Origin: Sarcocystis neurona
Lineage: Eukaryota; Apicomplexa; Conoidasida; Eucoccidiorida; Sarcocystidae
Direction of reading: 5' to 3'
Length of the DNA stretch: 64,000 bases
Assembly (NCBI GenBank): GCA_000727475.1
Contig: KL647302.1
Location: 2,829,877-2,893,876 of the forward strand
The notes under the pieces are model-generated. The model saw nothing but the letters and a program-made list of their open reading frames with translations, did no database searches and was not told where the DNA came from. A program made the translations under genes and the position numbers. This document shows positions 11,561-23,200 of this stretch, one piece after another; position 1 is the first letter of the stretch; each line of letters opens with the position of its first letter.

Positions 11561-12539
11561 TCGCTGCGGTGCTGCTGCCGCTTTGCCCGCTGCTGTTGCA
11601 GCGTGGAACGCGACAGAAGCAGAGCAGCAGCAGCACAGGCGACAGCAGCAGCAGTCACACAGCAGCGGCCGCATGCAGCAGCAGATTTCTTTTTCTCGCC
11701 GAGCTCTGCTGCCGCTGCCAGGGCGTGTGCCTCTCTGTGCCTGCAGCGGCAGCAGGAGGAACAGTTATTGTTTCCCCTCGGCTGCTCTTGTCGGTCTGTT
11801 GCAGCAGCTTCCGTCGGTTGAACTCTCGTTCACGCAGCAACAGCTTTGCTTCGCTTTGCTGCTGCGAATGCTGCGCTACGGCTGCGCTCTGTGTCCCTGC
11901 CTCGCCTGCTGCTGCTGCTTCTTCTTCTCCTGACGCGTCTTCGTTGACGTCGCTCTCCGGTGGTGCTGCAGCAACAGCTGCTGCCGTTTCCCCACAGCCT
12001 GTGGCTGCTGTTTTCCTTTCTGTTCCTGCTGGGTCTGCATGTGGGGGACCAGGCTGCAGCAGCAGCAGCTACTTCTTCACCTCCTCCTCTTCCTCTCTTT
12101 ATTATCCTTCTTGTTGCTGTGCTCTAGTGCTGCCCGCACCGCCGTCCTCCTGCGGGCCGCTGTGTCTGCTTCTTGCTCTTCTGCGCGTGCTGCTGCTGCT
12201 GAAAGTTGCTGCTGTTGCTGAAAGTTGCTGCTGCTGCTGAAAGTTGCTGCTGTTGCGGCTGGAGCTGCTAATACGTGAAGTAGAGGAGCTGCTGCTGCTG
12301 CTGCTCGAAGCGGGGGAGGAAAGGGGGGGACGGACTGCAGCGAGGCAGCTGCCGTTACGTCGTCGTTTGGGCCCGTCGCTGCCTGTGGTGCACTAGGGTC
12401 ACCTCGCGCAGCTCTTTGCTGCTGCTGCTGCCGCTCGTTTCTGAGCGCGGGATCCGCAGCAGCAGCAGTCCCACGCGGACGCCGAGGCGCAGCAGCAGCA
12501 ACGTGTGGACCAGGCGCAGCAGCGCCAGCAGCAGTGCCG

Positions 12540-12790
12540 GCGCCGCAGCAACAGCAGGAGTGGGAGCACCGGAGTCAAGTGGCTACCAGCAGCAGCAGCC
12601 CAGCAGCAGCCCAGCAGCAGCCCAGTAGCAGCGCAACAGCAGCCCAGCAGCAGCGCAACAGCAGCCCAGTAGCAGCGCAACAGCACCCCAGTAGCAGCGC
12701 AACAGCAGCCCAGCAGCAGCGCAACAGCAGCCCAGCAACAGCCCAGCAGCAACAGCCCGGCAGCAGCGCAGCAGCAGCTGCAGAAGCACA
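12540..12790. repeat. CAGCAGCCCAGTAGCAGCGCAA repeat block
   Basis: Units combining CAACAGCAGCCCAG and TAGCAGCG are repeated about ten times in head-to-tail order. It sits less than 300 bp upstream of the first usable ATG of the large phosphatase gene. An in-frame stop at 13018-13020 ends the frame that leads towards the gene. Confidence 0.7.
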
Positions 12791-13051
12791 GCAGCGGCAG
12801 CGGCAGTGAGAGAAGCGGCTGGGCGTTGGCGTCCCAGTTGTACTGCAGCAGCAACACGGCAGGAGCAATGTTCGCAGCGACAGGAGCAGCAGGGGCGACA
12901 CTTACAGCAGCGCCATCCGCAACAGCAACAGAAGCAGCAACAGCAGCAAGAGCAACAGCAGCAAGAGCTACAGCAGCAAGAGTGACAGCAGCAGCAGCAG
13001 GGGCAGCTGTGAGATTTTAGGCGTGTGCAGAGATTAGATAGCAACTGCAGA

Positions 13052-16000
13052 ATGAAGGACGCAGCAGCTCCAAAATGTCCAACACCGGGTGCTGCAGCAG
13101 CAACAGCAGCAGACTCCCCTGCTTCCCCAAGTGGCTGCGGCACCATGAAAGTTACTCCGCGCGTTGTAGGGGTGTCGACTCCCCCTCCTGCTTCTTCCTC
13201 TGCAGCAGCAGCAGCAGCGGAGAGAGACGCAGCAGGAGGACTGCAGCGCCGTCAGGAAGAAGGAGGAAAGACACTTGCAGCAGCAGCAGAAGAAAGCGAA
13301 GACGCGGTGGGGTCTGGGGCTCCTGCAGGGGCGACTGCAGCTTCCCGGCCGGCAGCAGCAGCAGCTCCAGCAGCAGAGTTTCTTGCCCCAGGAGGGGCAC
13401 AGCAGATGCCTGCGCCGGCTCCTGGAGCAGCAGGAGCAGGAACAGCAGCCTCACGTGTTGCAGTGCTGCCACTAGATCTGCTGCCTTCTGCTGCTGTTGC
13501 TGCTCGTATGCCGGTGACAGAGCACCCGCTGCTGCAGCCGCGAACCGGCGTGGAGAAGATCAGCCGCAGCAGCAGGAGTCTGTGGGGCTGCGGCAGCAGC
13601 AGCAGAAGTCTATGGAGCAGCAGCGGCGCCCTGGGCGGCAGCACAGGAGGCAGCACCAGCGAGAACTGGCTCGACAGCAGGAAAAGTGACAGCTGGGAGA
13701 GCGGCAGCAGCGGCAGCAGGAGCAGCTTCCCAGCGGTGCAAAACAGCAACAGCAGCAGCACAGTACCGGCAGCACCGGGAGAACGCGATCTGCGTGCAGC
13801 CACCAGCCGGATCTCTGCTGCTGCTGCTGTCTCGCCTGCTGCTGCTGCTGTCTCACCTGCTGCTGCTGCTGCCTCGGCTGCTGCTGCCTCGGCTGCTCCT
13901 GCCCCGGCTGCACCCGTTGCTGCCCGGCCTGCGCCCGTTGCTGCCCCGCCTGCTCCTGCTGCTGGGCTGCCGGCTGCTGCTGCTGGGCGGGCTGCTGCTG
14001 CCGAACGGCTTTTGGTGATCGGCAGCAACAGCGGCGCACCTTTTTCACGGCATTCTGCCCGGGGTTCAGCGACGGCAGGAGCCGTCGACAACGCCGTAGG
14101 AACAGAGATCGCAGCAGCGAGAGAGGGACGAGCAGCAGCAGAAGGCAAGTCGGACGGAAGAGGAATAGGTCGCGAGGCAGCAGAGACAGGGAACGAAAAA
14201 GAAGAATATGAAGTAGAGACAGTGAGAGGAGAGAGAGAAGCAGCAGCAGCAGTTTTGGGTGAATTCCCTCACACAGGGACACCTGCAGCCGCTGCTTCTT
14301 GGTGTGTTCCTGCACGTTCCCCCGCCCCGCCGGAGGAGAGGGCAGCCGTTCGCGCGGCTTCAGCGGCCTCGCCTGAGGGTGCTGCTGCTGCGGCCAGGTG
14401 GCTGGTGCTTCACCGCGCATCCGATCCTTTCTCGAGTCCTGTTGCTGCTGCTGCGCCTCCTGCTCCTTCTCTTTCTGCTGCCCCCGCTTGGACTGCAGCA
14501 GCACCTCTGGCTGCTGCATGCGCTGCTGCATGCGGACCGCCGCCGCAGTCGCCGCACTCACGTGAAAGTAAAACACTCCTGCCTGCACGCCCGCAGGAAC
14601 CGCCAACCTTACCTCGTAATGCTGCTGCTGCTGCTGCTGCCGTTGCTGCTGCTCCTGCTGCGTCACCGGTTGCTGCTGCTGCGCCACCTGCTGCTGCTGC
14701 TGCGCCACCTGCTGCTGCTGCTGCCACTGCGTCACGTGCTGCCGGTGCTGCGTCGTGTGCTGCTGGTGCTGCTGCGTCTTGCGCTGCTGCGGCTGCTCCC
14801 TCGCCTCCCCGTGGAGCACCGCGCACTGCTGCTGCGGTCGCTGCAGTTCCTGCTGTTTCTTCTGCGCTGCCGCATCGCTGGCGGATCGGAGTCTTCCGTT
14901 ACGTCTTCGTTATTCTCCCGCACCCGGCAGTGTACGCGCAGGCGATGCAGCAACAGCAGCAGCAGCACCGGGAAGTGAGGACGCGGAAGGCGGAGGAGGA
15001 GCAGTGTTGCGGCCGCGAAGAATTTGAAGAAAAGCGTCCATGCGGAGCTGCTGTTGCTGCGGCTCGGGCTGGTGCACCTGGTGCGACGGCGCCTACCTCT
15101 TCTTCTTTCGTGAGCGTAAAGCCGTTGTTCCCCGCGCTGTTTATATCTCGGCGTTCCGGAGCGATGCAGCAGCAGCTGCTATCGGACCGCTCTGCCGCGC
15201 AGGTTTCGCTGCTGCAGCAGCTCGGCTACCTGTCATGCGAAGGAGAGCGAGGAGGAAGGGGAGGAGGAGGAGGAGGAGGACGAACAACAAGAACCATGGC
15301 AAGCAGCAGCAGCAGCAGCAGCAAAGAGGAATCGAGAACTCGTCGACTCGGAGCCGGAGGAGGAGCAGGAGCAGCAGGAGAACAAAGGCTGTTGTCTGGG
15401 TCGCCCGGTCAGCTGTCAGTCTCTGCTGCTGGTGCTTCTTATTCGTTCTTTGCTGCGTCACCACATGTCTCCGTGCTTGGCCCACTGCAGGCTGCAGTCG
15501 ACGCTGACGCTTTGCTGGGGACGCTACGGGTCAAAGGGAGAAGATACTTGGTGATAGCTGTAGAAAGTGAGGTGGCTGCTGCTCTAGAAGAAGACGACGA
15601 CTTTGCTGCTGTTGCTGCTGCTGCGGCTGACGCGGTGGCTGCTGCTTCCACTGCTGCTGCTGCCCCCGGGAGGCCCGCGCACAAGGTGCGATGCAGCAGC
15701 CAGGCGACGCGGAGAAGAACGAGAAGGGAAAGACGCAGCAGCAGCAGCAGCGCAAGGGAGAGGCGCGAGGACAGCGGTTTGGCAGAAAGCAGCAGACTGG
15801 CCAGCAGAGATGCCACGCAGAAAAACCCGATGACACAGCTGCAAAAACGAAGCAGCAACAGCAGCAGCATCCGGAGCAGCAGCAGCAGCATCCGGAGCAG
15901 CAGCAGCAGCAACAGCGTCCGGAGCAGCAGCAGCAGCAGCAACAGCGTCCGGAGCAGCAGCAGCAGCAGCGGACGAGGGTGCAGCAGCAGGGGGAGAAAT

Positions 16001-19000
16001 ACTGCATATTCAAGAGGGAAGGAGTTTTGGGGGAAACCGAGGCAGGTGATAGTGAAGTCGATCCGTCGAGCCGTTTGTATCCCGTATATTCCCCGACAAT
16101 CGTGCGCTGCTGCTTCTGCTCTGGCAGCCCAGCAGTGGCACGCTGCAGCGGCAGCAGCAACAGACGCAGCGCAGCCGCAGCCGACGCAGCGTCTGAGCAG
16201 CACCAGCAGCAGCGGCAGCAGCAGCGTGCGCGACGCGGCTGCACCCACGGGCCGGAGTGCCGGCGCAGCTGCAGCAGAAAACCGGATCATCTCTGCAGCA
16301 GCAGTAGCGGGAAGAAGGGCAGGGAGTGGAGGCGCAGGTGAAGAAAGAGAAGAAGCGGCGGCAATAGCTGCCGGAGCAGCGACGACGCGATCCTTGCGAT
16401 GCGCCCGCAGCGGCGTTGCTGCGTCTGCGTCTTCTGCAGCTGCTGCTGCATCCCAGCCTGATACAGGAAAAGGTAGAGCAGGAGGAGGAGGAGGAGCAGC
16501 GGGTACATGCGGCAGGAGGCTGTGGGGCAGAGGCGGCAGCAGAAATCTTCGTGCTGGACGCAGCAGCCACAGCAGTCCTGACACTGCTGCTGTATCTGGA
16601 CGGACGACCACATATGGCAGCAGCAGCAGCAGTGGAGCAACGCGCCTGCATTCCGCAGGCGCGGAGAGTAGCGACGCTGCTGCTGCTGCTGCTCCTCCGT
16701 GCCGACGGTGTGAAAGTGCTGCAGCAGAGGTGGCGCTGCCTCGTGCTCTGGAACGGCCTCGGTGGGACTCGTTAGAGACACCCGTCACCGGAGCAGCAGC
16801 AGCAGACGCAGCAGATGATGTCGCCGGCGCTGCGGCTGCTTTTCCGCCTTCTCATCAGCAGCCTCCTCCTCTTCCTCTTTCGTCTTCGTCTTCAAGCGTT
16901 GTCCGTCTGCAGTCCGACAGCAGCAACATGCAGGCAGCGTCGGTCTCTGCTGCTGCATCTTCTTTTTTTGCGTCCGGACCTGACGGGAGAGCCGTGGCTG
17001 CGGAGGGGGAGAGAAAGCAGCAGCCGGCGACAGAGCTGCAGCAGCGGGGCGTGCAGCAGCAGCAGGAGGACGAGCGGGAAGGACGAGGAGGGCGTCTGAG
17101 AGACGGAGATTGGCTGTCGGGCTTGCGTCGTGAAGCAGCAGCAGCAGCAACAGGTCCACCAGCTACAGCAGAAGGTTTCTCAGCAATAGAAGGTCCTCCA
17201 CCAGGTTGGGAGAAGCGAAGGGAAGTGGCGACGCAAGAGGACGAAGGAAGGAGGACGCTGAAAAGCCGCAACGGCATGTGGGGAGAATTCGTGAGCGCTG
17301 CAGCAGGTAGTCTGGGCAGAGGATTTCTGAGCGAGGCGGCAGCAGCAGCAGCGGCACGAGCGGAAGAAGGTGTGGCGACTTTGATCAACCAGCTGCCGCT
17401 GTCGATTGCAGCAGCAGCCCAGGGAGGCGTTTCTCGCGCTGCTCCTCCGCTGCTGTCGCGGTGGCTGGGAGGAACTTCTTTCGCTGCCGGACGAGACAGA
17501 GCAGCAGCAGCAGCAACCGGCCAGCAGCAGCAGCAGGAGCAATACAGCAGGGACGAGCAGATGTTTCCTCATGCGGAAGGTGTCTGGGGTGGCTGGAACA
17601 GAAGCAGCAAGAGCAGCACGCGGAGTCTGAGCAGCAATGGCAGCCGAGAGGCTCAGGTGCAGCAGCCGCAGCTGAGACATGCGCGCACCGAGCCTGCAGC
17701 AGCAGTCGTAGCACCGCCAGGAGAAAAAGGTGTGCTGCTGCTGCAGCAGGCAGCAGAGGCGACTGCTGCAGATGCAGCCGCAGAAGAAGAAGCAGCCGGT
17801 GGAGCGACGTTTTTCACCGACGACAGCTCGTCGTCGTCGCAGACAGAACCGCGACGCTTTGTCGAGAGAAGCGACGACCGCATGCAGCAGGAGTATGGGG
17901 TGCAGTTGCAGCAGCCGCAGCCAACAGAAGAAGGAGGAGGAGCAGCACCAAGCGGCTTGGTGTGGGGAGGCCTGGACGTGTTGACCAGCTTCGGCAGCAG
18001 CAGCAGCGGCATCGGCGGTGGTGGGGGTCGCGGTAAGGACAGCAGAAGAAGCAGCAGCAACAGCAGCAGGAGTGGGGAACGAGAAGGTAGCCACGGTGGA
18101 GTTGCTGCTGCTGCTGCGGCTACTACAGGAAGAGGAGGAGGAGGAGCAAAAGAGAGATCGTTTGTGTGGGGAACGCCGCTGCTTCCAGGAGAGTTCCCTG
18201 GGTTAGAGCAGCTCGCGGCTGCTGCAGCAAACGCCGGCAGAGAAATCGCAAGGCGCAGCTCTGCACTTGACCCTGTCTTTGCCGCTGCTGCTGCTGCTGG
18301 AACAGGAGGAGGGTATGGCGACGCTGCTGCTGCTGCTCTTCCTGCTGGAGCGACAGGTGCGACATGGGCGGCGGAGGAACAGGAGGACGAAGTAATTCAG
18401 TTTGCTGGCAGCAGCGGCAGCAGCAGTGCTGCCCCGGCGTCTCCGCGAGAAGACAACGTGGAGCTGCTGTCCTCCTCGCCGCTTGTCTCTGAAGAAGTGC
18501 TGCTGCAGTGTGGAGAGCGACTATTTTTCGATGAAACTGTTGCGGGTGCGGGTGGAAGAAGAGGAGAAACGGCAGGAAGAGGAGGAGGACTTCCGGCGGC
18601 ACACCAGGACGCGGAAAACGAGCAGCAACAGCAGCTGACACCAGCAGACGCAGCAGCGGGCGAGGCAGCGACAGCGGCCGCGGGAGAAGCAGCGACAGCA
18701 GCAGCAGCATCAGACGGAGGAGCTGCTGCTGGTGGAGAGAAGGAAGAGAAGGGATTTGTGGGAGGCGACGCAGGGGTGGACGACTTTTTCTACGACAGCG
18801 ATGCTGCCGTGGCGGCGACAGCAACCGAGGAAGCAGCTGCTCCGGTTTCTGTCCTGCTGCCGCATGCGCGGTCTTCGTATAGCTCGTCAGGAATTGCCGT
18901 CTGGGGAGACAGCAGCAGCTGGGTGAAGGGCGACCTGCAGCAGAGAGCTACACTGCAGGAGGCGGTCCCGCAGCAGCAGCACGAGAGGGAAGCAGAGCTG

Positions 19001-20213
19001 CGGGACGGGAAACCGCAGCAGGCGCACGTGCGGCAAGGGGAGTACTTGGACAACCCGCCGGCGCTGCAGCAGCAGCAGCAGGACATAGCACAGGCGCAGC
19101 AGCAGCAGGAGAGGCAGTTTCGGGAGGCTCCGTCGACTGCAGCTGCGGGAAGAAGGCATGGTGCTGCGAAAGAAGAGCCGGGGGCTGCAGAAGCGGCTTT
19201 TCCTCTGCATGCGGCAGGAGGAGGAGATGCGGAAGCAGATCATCTCCGCGCCGCTGCTGCTGCACGAGTCGCCGCAGGTTCTTCTTCTTCTTCATCTTCC
19301 CTCGGCCCCTGCGACAGAAAAGGAACCGGAAGTCGACAAGGAGGAGGAGGACGAGGCGTGGGAGGAGGGGGAGGAGCAGCAGCAGCAGCAGTGGCCGCGG
19401 CAGCAGGGGCAGGGCAAGCAGCCAGCGCAGCAGCGTTAAGCGCTGCAGCAGGCGAGTGTGCTGCTGCAGCAGCAGAGGCAGATCGATATGCTGCGGGGGT
19501 GGAGAAGTTGCTGAGCAGCTGCTTTTACTATTCGTATGACCTGGAGCTCACGCGCACACTGCAGAAGCAGCAGACGCTCGGGTTGCTGCTGGGACCGCAG
19601 CAGCTGCCCGGCTTCGTCGACTTGTCTCTTCTCTCTGCTGTCGCCCCCGCTGCCGCAGCAGGACGAGCAGCAGAAACGCCTCACGCAGCAGGAGCGGGAG
19701 CGGCAGCAGCACCCCACATAGCAGCAGCAGGAGGGGGAAGCGAAAGAACGTCGGGGAGCAGGAGAAGAAGCAGCGCAGCACATTGGCGAGGAGCAGCAGA
19801 CGAAGAAGGAGAAGGAAGAGCAGCAGGAGGCGGCGGGGAAGGGAAGGAGATCGCCGTTGCGGCAGCAACCGCAGAGGCAGCGGCGGAGGGAAGCGCAGTC
19901 ATCTGTCTCAAGGCGCACCACCACCTGGCGGGAGCGACAGCAGCAGCAGCGACGACGAAGCGGGAGCAGCAGGAGCAGCAGCAGGCGCAGCAGCAGGCGC
20001 AGCAGCAGGCGCAGCAGCAGGCGCAGCAGCGTGTGTGCGCGTCTCAGAAGACTGCAGAAGAAGGCAGGGGACGGCGAAGGAAGACAATTTGTCCCTGGGA
20101 GGGGAGCGGCTTAATACGGGCCGCCGAGTCGCAGTTTATGTGGAACGAATATCTCTACTTCGAGTGGAGGGCTGCTCGTCTCGATGAGCGCTGGATGACG
20201 CCTCTGCTGCAAG
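13052..20213 (+). CDS. Exon 1: disordered N-terminus and first part of the SAC domain
   Basis: Codes for about 2387 residues. The first ATG of the open frame is at 13052; the frame is open from 13021, after an in-frame TAG at 13018-13020, so an upstream exon joining near 13030 is also possible. Residues 1-800 are Ala/Ser/Gln-rich with one LPLDLL motif near 138. The SAC fold starts near 800 (VLGPLQAAVDADALLGTLRV, then KGRRYLVIAVES at about 827-838) and picks up again near 995 (PRQVIVKSIRRAVCIPYIP). It resumes only near 2157 (CFYYSYDLELTRTLQ), after more than 1100 inserted residues, and reaches FMWNEYLYFEW near 2361 and LLQG at the donor gtagac (20214). Runs of CTG are read as GCT (Ala), not as Leu or Cys, which supports this frame. 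Phase 1 at the end. Confidence 0.85.
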
Positions 20214-23200
20214 GTAGACGAAGAAGCACCCAGACATGCAGCATTTGCGTACACACACGGAGACGGGGAGACACGCAAAAAGAGATGCAAAGCGAGACGG
20301 AGACGTGCACGGTTCGAACTTCCACGTTCAAATATATCTGCACACGTGTGTCTCTACTTCCCTCGGTACAAAACTCCACACACATACATACCTGTGTGGA
20401 GGTCCAAAGAGATATATGTGTGTGTAGAGTTTTCCAGTATGAATGTTCATATATTTCTTTGGAGAACTCAGGAAACAAAATTATTCAAATAGAGAGACTT
20501 GGGTAAGTGTAAATATAGAAGATGTATATGTATGTGTATGCGTTTCTCTCGTCAGAGTCTGCTGCATAGAGAATGAGATACATACATATATGTCTACCTT
20601 GTACATACAGAATTTCCACATATATGTATATATATGTGTACCGATCTCTTACGTATAGAATCACGAGGAATATATATATATGTATATGTAGAGAGTTCCA
20701 TACATACAGAATTCCCATTATCTATCTATATACGTATATGCGTGTATCTGTATATGTATGGACGTATCTCCCTCTTGTAGAACTACACAGAAAAGTATAG
20801 AGACAGCTGTTAAACCGTACAATTAAAGAGAGATACACACATATACATATACATACATATACATACATACACGCATAGATATATATACATATATGGGTCT
20901 TCTATTATAGACGCAAATAGATAGATATATATGCAGCTTTCTGATGAATGATGGAAAGAAATATATAAACAATCCTCCTACACGACAAGAAATATCTTTC
21001 TCTCTATAGATGTAGACGCACACTTTTCCAAGTGTAGAGTTGAACAGATACAACTATATATATATGTACTCTTATTGATTCTGTTGTCAATCAAAAAGAT
21101 GCACGTGTGTGTGTTTGAATTCTCGCTGTATAAAATTAAAGAGGAACACACATATATACGTATACATATATATAATCGATTCGCTCAAACTGGTGCACCC
21201 CTGTAGACACATGGTCTCTTATATGAGCCCCGCGCCGTAGCGCTGTTGCTGACTTCTCTGCAGTGACCGAGGCTGGTTCTGATGCTGCTGCTGCTGCTGG
21301 TGCCTTTGCTACTCCTGCTGCTGCTGCTGGTGCCTTTGCTGCTCGTGCTGCTGCAGGTGCCTTTGCTGCTCGTGCTGCTGCAGGTGCCTTTGCTGCTCGT
21401 GCTGCTGCAGGTGCCTTTGCTGCTCGTGCTGCTGCAGGTGCCTTTGCTGCTCGTGCTGCTGCAGGTGCCTTTGCTGCTCGTGCTGCTGCAGGTGCCGTTG
21501 CTACTCCTGCTGCTACTGGTGCCTTTGCTACTGCTGCTGCTCCTGTCTCTCCAGCTGCTGCCGCTGCATTTGTTGCCGCTGCTGCTTCTGTTTGTGCTGC
21601 TGCTTGTGCTACAGGATTTGTGGGGTACGTGCGGTTGCAGGTCGAAGAGCCGCTCCCGGCGGATGCTGCAGCAGCAGCAGAGGAAAGCGGCGGCGGAGCA
21701 GCAGCGTCTTCGAAGAGGGGGAATTTTGAAGGGACTGCCAGTAGCAGCATCAGCATCCCGCGGAGCAGCAGGAGCAGCAGTGGTCGGAGGAGCAGCAGCA
21801 GCAGCAGCGTAGGCAGCAGCAACAGCAGCACCCGGGCGAGCGGCAGCAGCAGGTGGAGCGAGCCTCTTGCTAAGTTACGCCGTTCTCCGCAGCAGCAGCA
21901 GCCGTCGGCGGGCGTCCCCACGGCAGCGTCGCTCTCTGCCGCTCCTGCTGCTGCTGCTACTGCTGCTTGCCGTTCTGCTGCACCCGCTGCCGCCGGTCCT
22001 TCGCCCTTTCCTGCAGCCTCTGCAACGTCTTCTTCTTCCCGCGGTGCTGCTGCTGCTGGTGCTTCCTCGTGTGGAGACCCAGGGACGCGTGGGTTGCTGC
22101 TGCGGAGGAGAAGAAGAAGAGTTGAGTTGCTGCTGATTGGCCGTCGCAGCTGCCGCAGGGGAGGGACTCGCTACAACGCGCGAGGAATTGACGACAACGG
22201 CAACGTGAGTCTCTGCTGCTGCTCGTGTTTTCAGCGGGGAATCTGCCCGACCGCCCGTCCATCCGCCCACGCGCGCGCGCATGCATAAAAAGCAGCAGCA
22301 GCAGCATTCTCGGTGTCTCTGGCTTTGTCTGATTCTCTCTCTACATACGTATATACACGTATGTGTGCTTGTTGCTCTCCATATAAAAGTTTATTTACAT
22401 ATATATAGAGAGATGTACATATATATATATATACGTCTGTTTCTCCCTACAGAAATATGTATATGCATATATATATATATATACGTATGCCTGTCTTCCT
22501 CTTTAGATTTGTATACACACATTGATATACGTATTTCTGTTCTTCTCCACAGGAATGGAGACTCCATACTTACATATGCATGCACGCATAATACGTCCGT
22601 TTCATATATATATATATATGTATATATATATTTATTTCTGTGTGTCTCTCTTTCAGTGGTAAAGCAGGTGGGACGTATACTGCCGTCTCCCTCCGTGTGT
22701 CTCCGTCTCCGTCCGTACATGTGGATGTTTGTGGCCCCCAGCAGTGCCCCCGTCTCCGTCTCCCTGTCCCTCTCTGTGTGTCTCCGTCTCCGTCTCTCCG
22801 TCCGTAGTGGGGCGGTATATGCGTGGGGCAGGTAGTGGTGCCGCTGTCTCCGTCTCCGTCTCTCTGTGATGGGGTGGTATATGCGTGGGGCACCCATTGC
22901 TGCTGCTGTCTCCGTCTCCGTCTCTCTGTGATGGGGTGGTATATGCGTGGGGCACCCATTGCTGCTGCTGTCTCCGTCTCCGTCTCTCTGTGATGGGGTG
23001 GTATATGCGTGGGGCATCCAGTGCTGCTGCTGTCTCCGTCTCGCTGTCTCTCCGTGTGTCTCCGTCTCCGTCTCTCTGTCCGCAGTGGGGTGGTATATGG
23101 GTGGGGCAGGTAGTGGTGCTGCTGCTGTTTCTGGCCACCTCTGTGTCTCTGGCCGCCTCTGTGTCTCTGTAGAGGTGTGTACGTGTGCGGCAGCAGGTAG

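Noticed and set aside
10984..12240. 418-codon + strand frame in the CTG block
   Set aside because: Dominated by Cys, Leu, Ala and Ser from unselected CTG/CAG readings, no conserved island, and includes minisatellite. Three other long frames overlap it.
13252..19924. Long minus-strand frames (up to 449 codons) opposite exon 1
   Set aside because: They are Leu/Cys-rich shadows of CAG runs; the + strand carries SAC motifs over the same bases.
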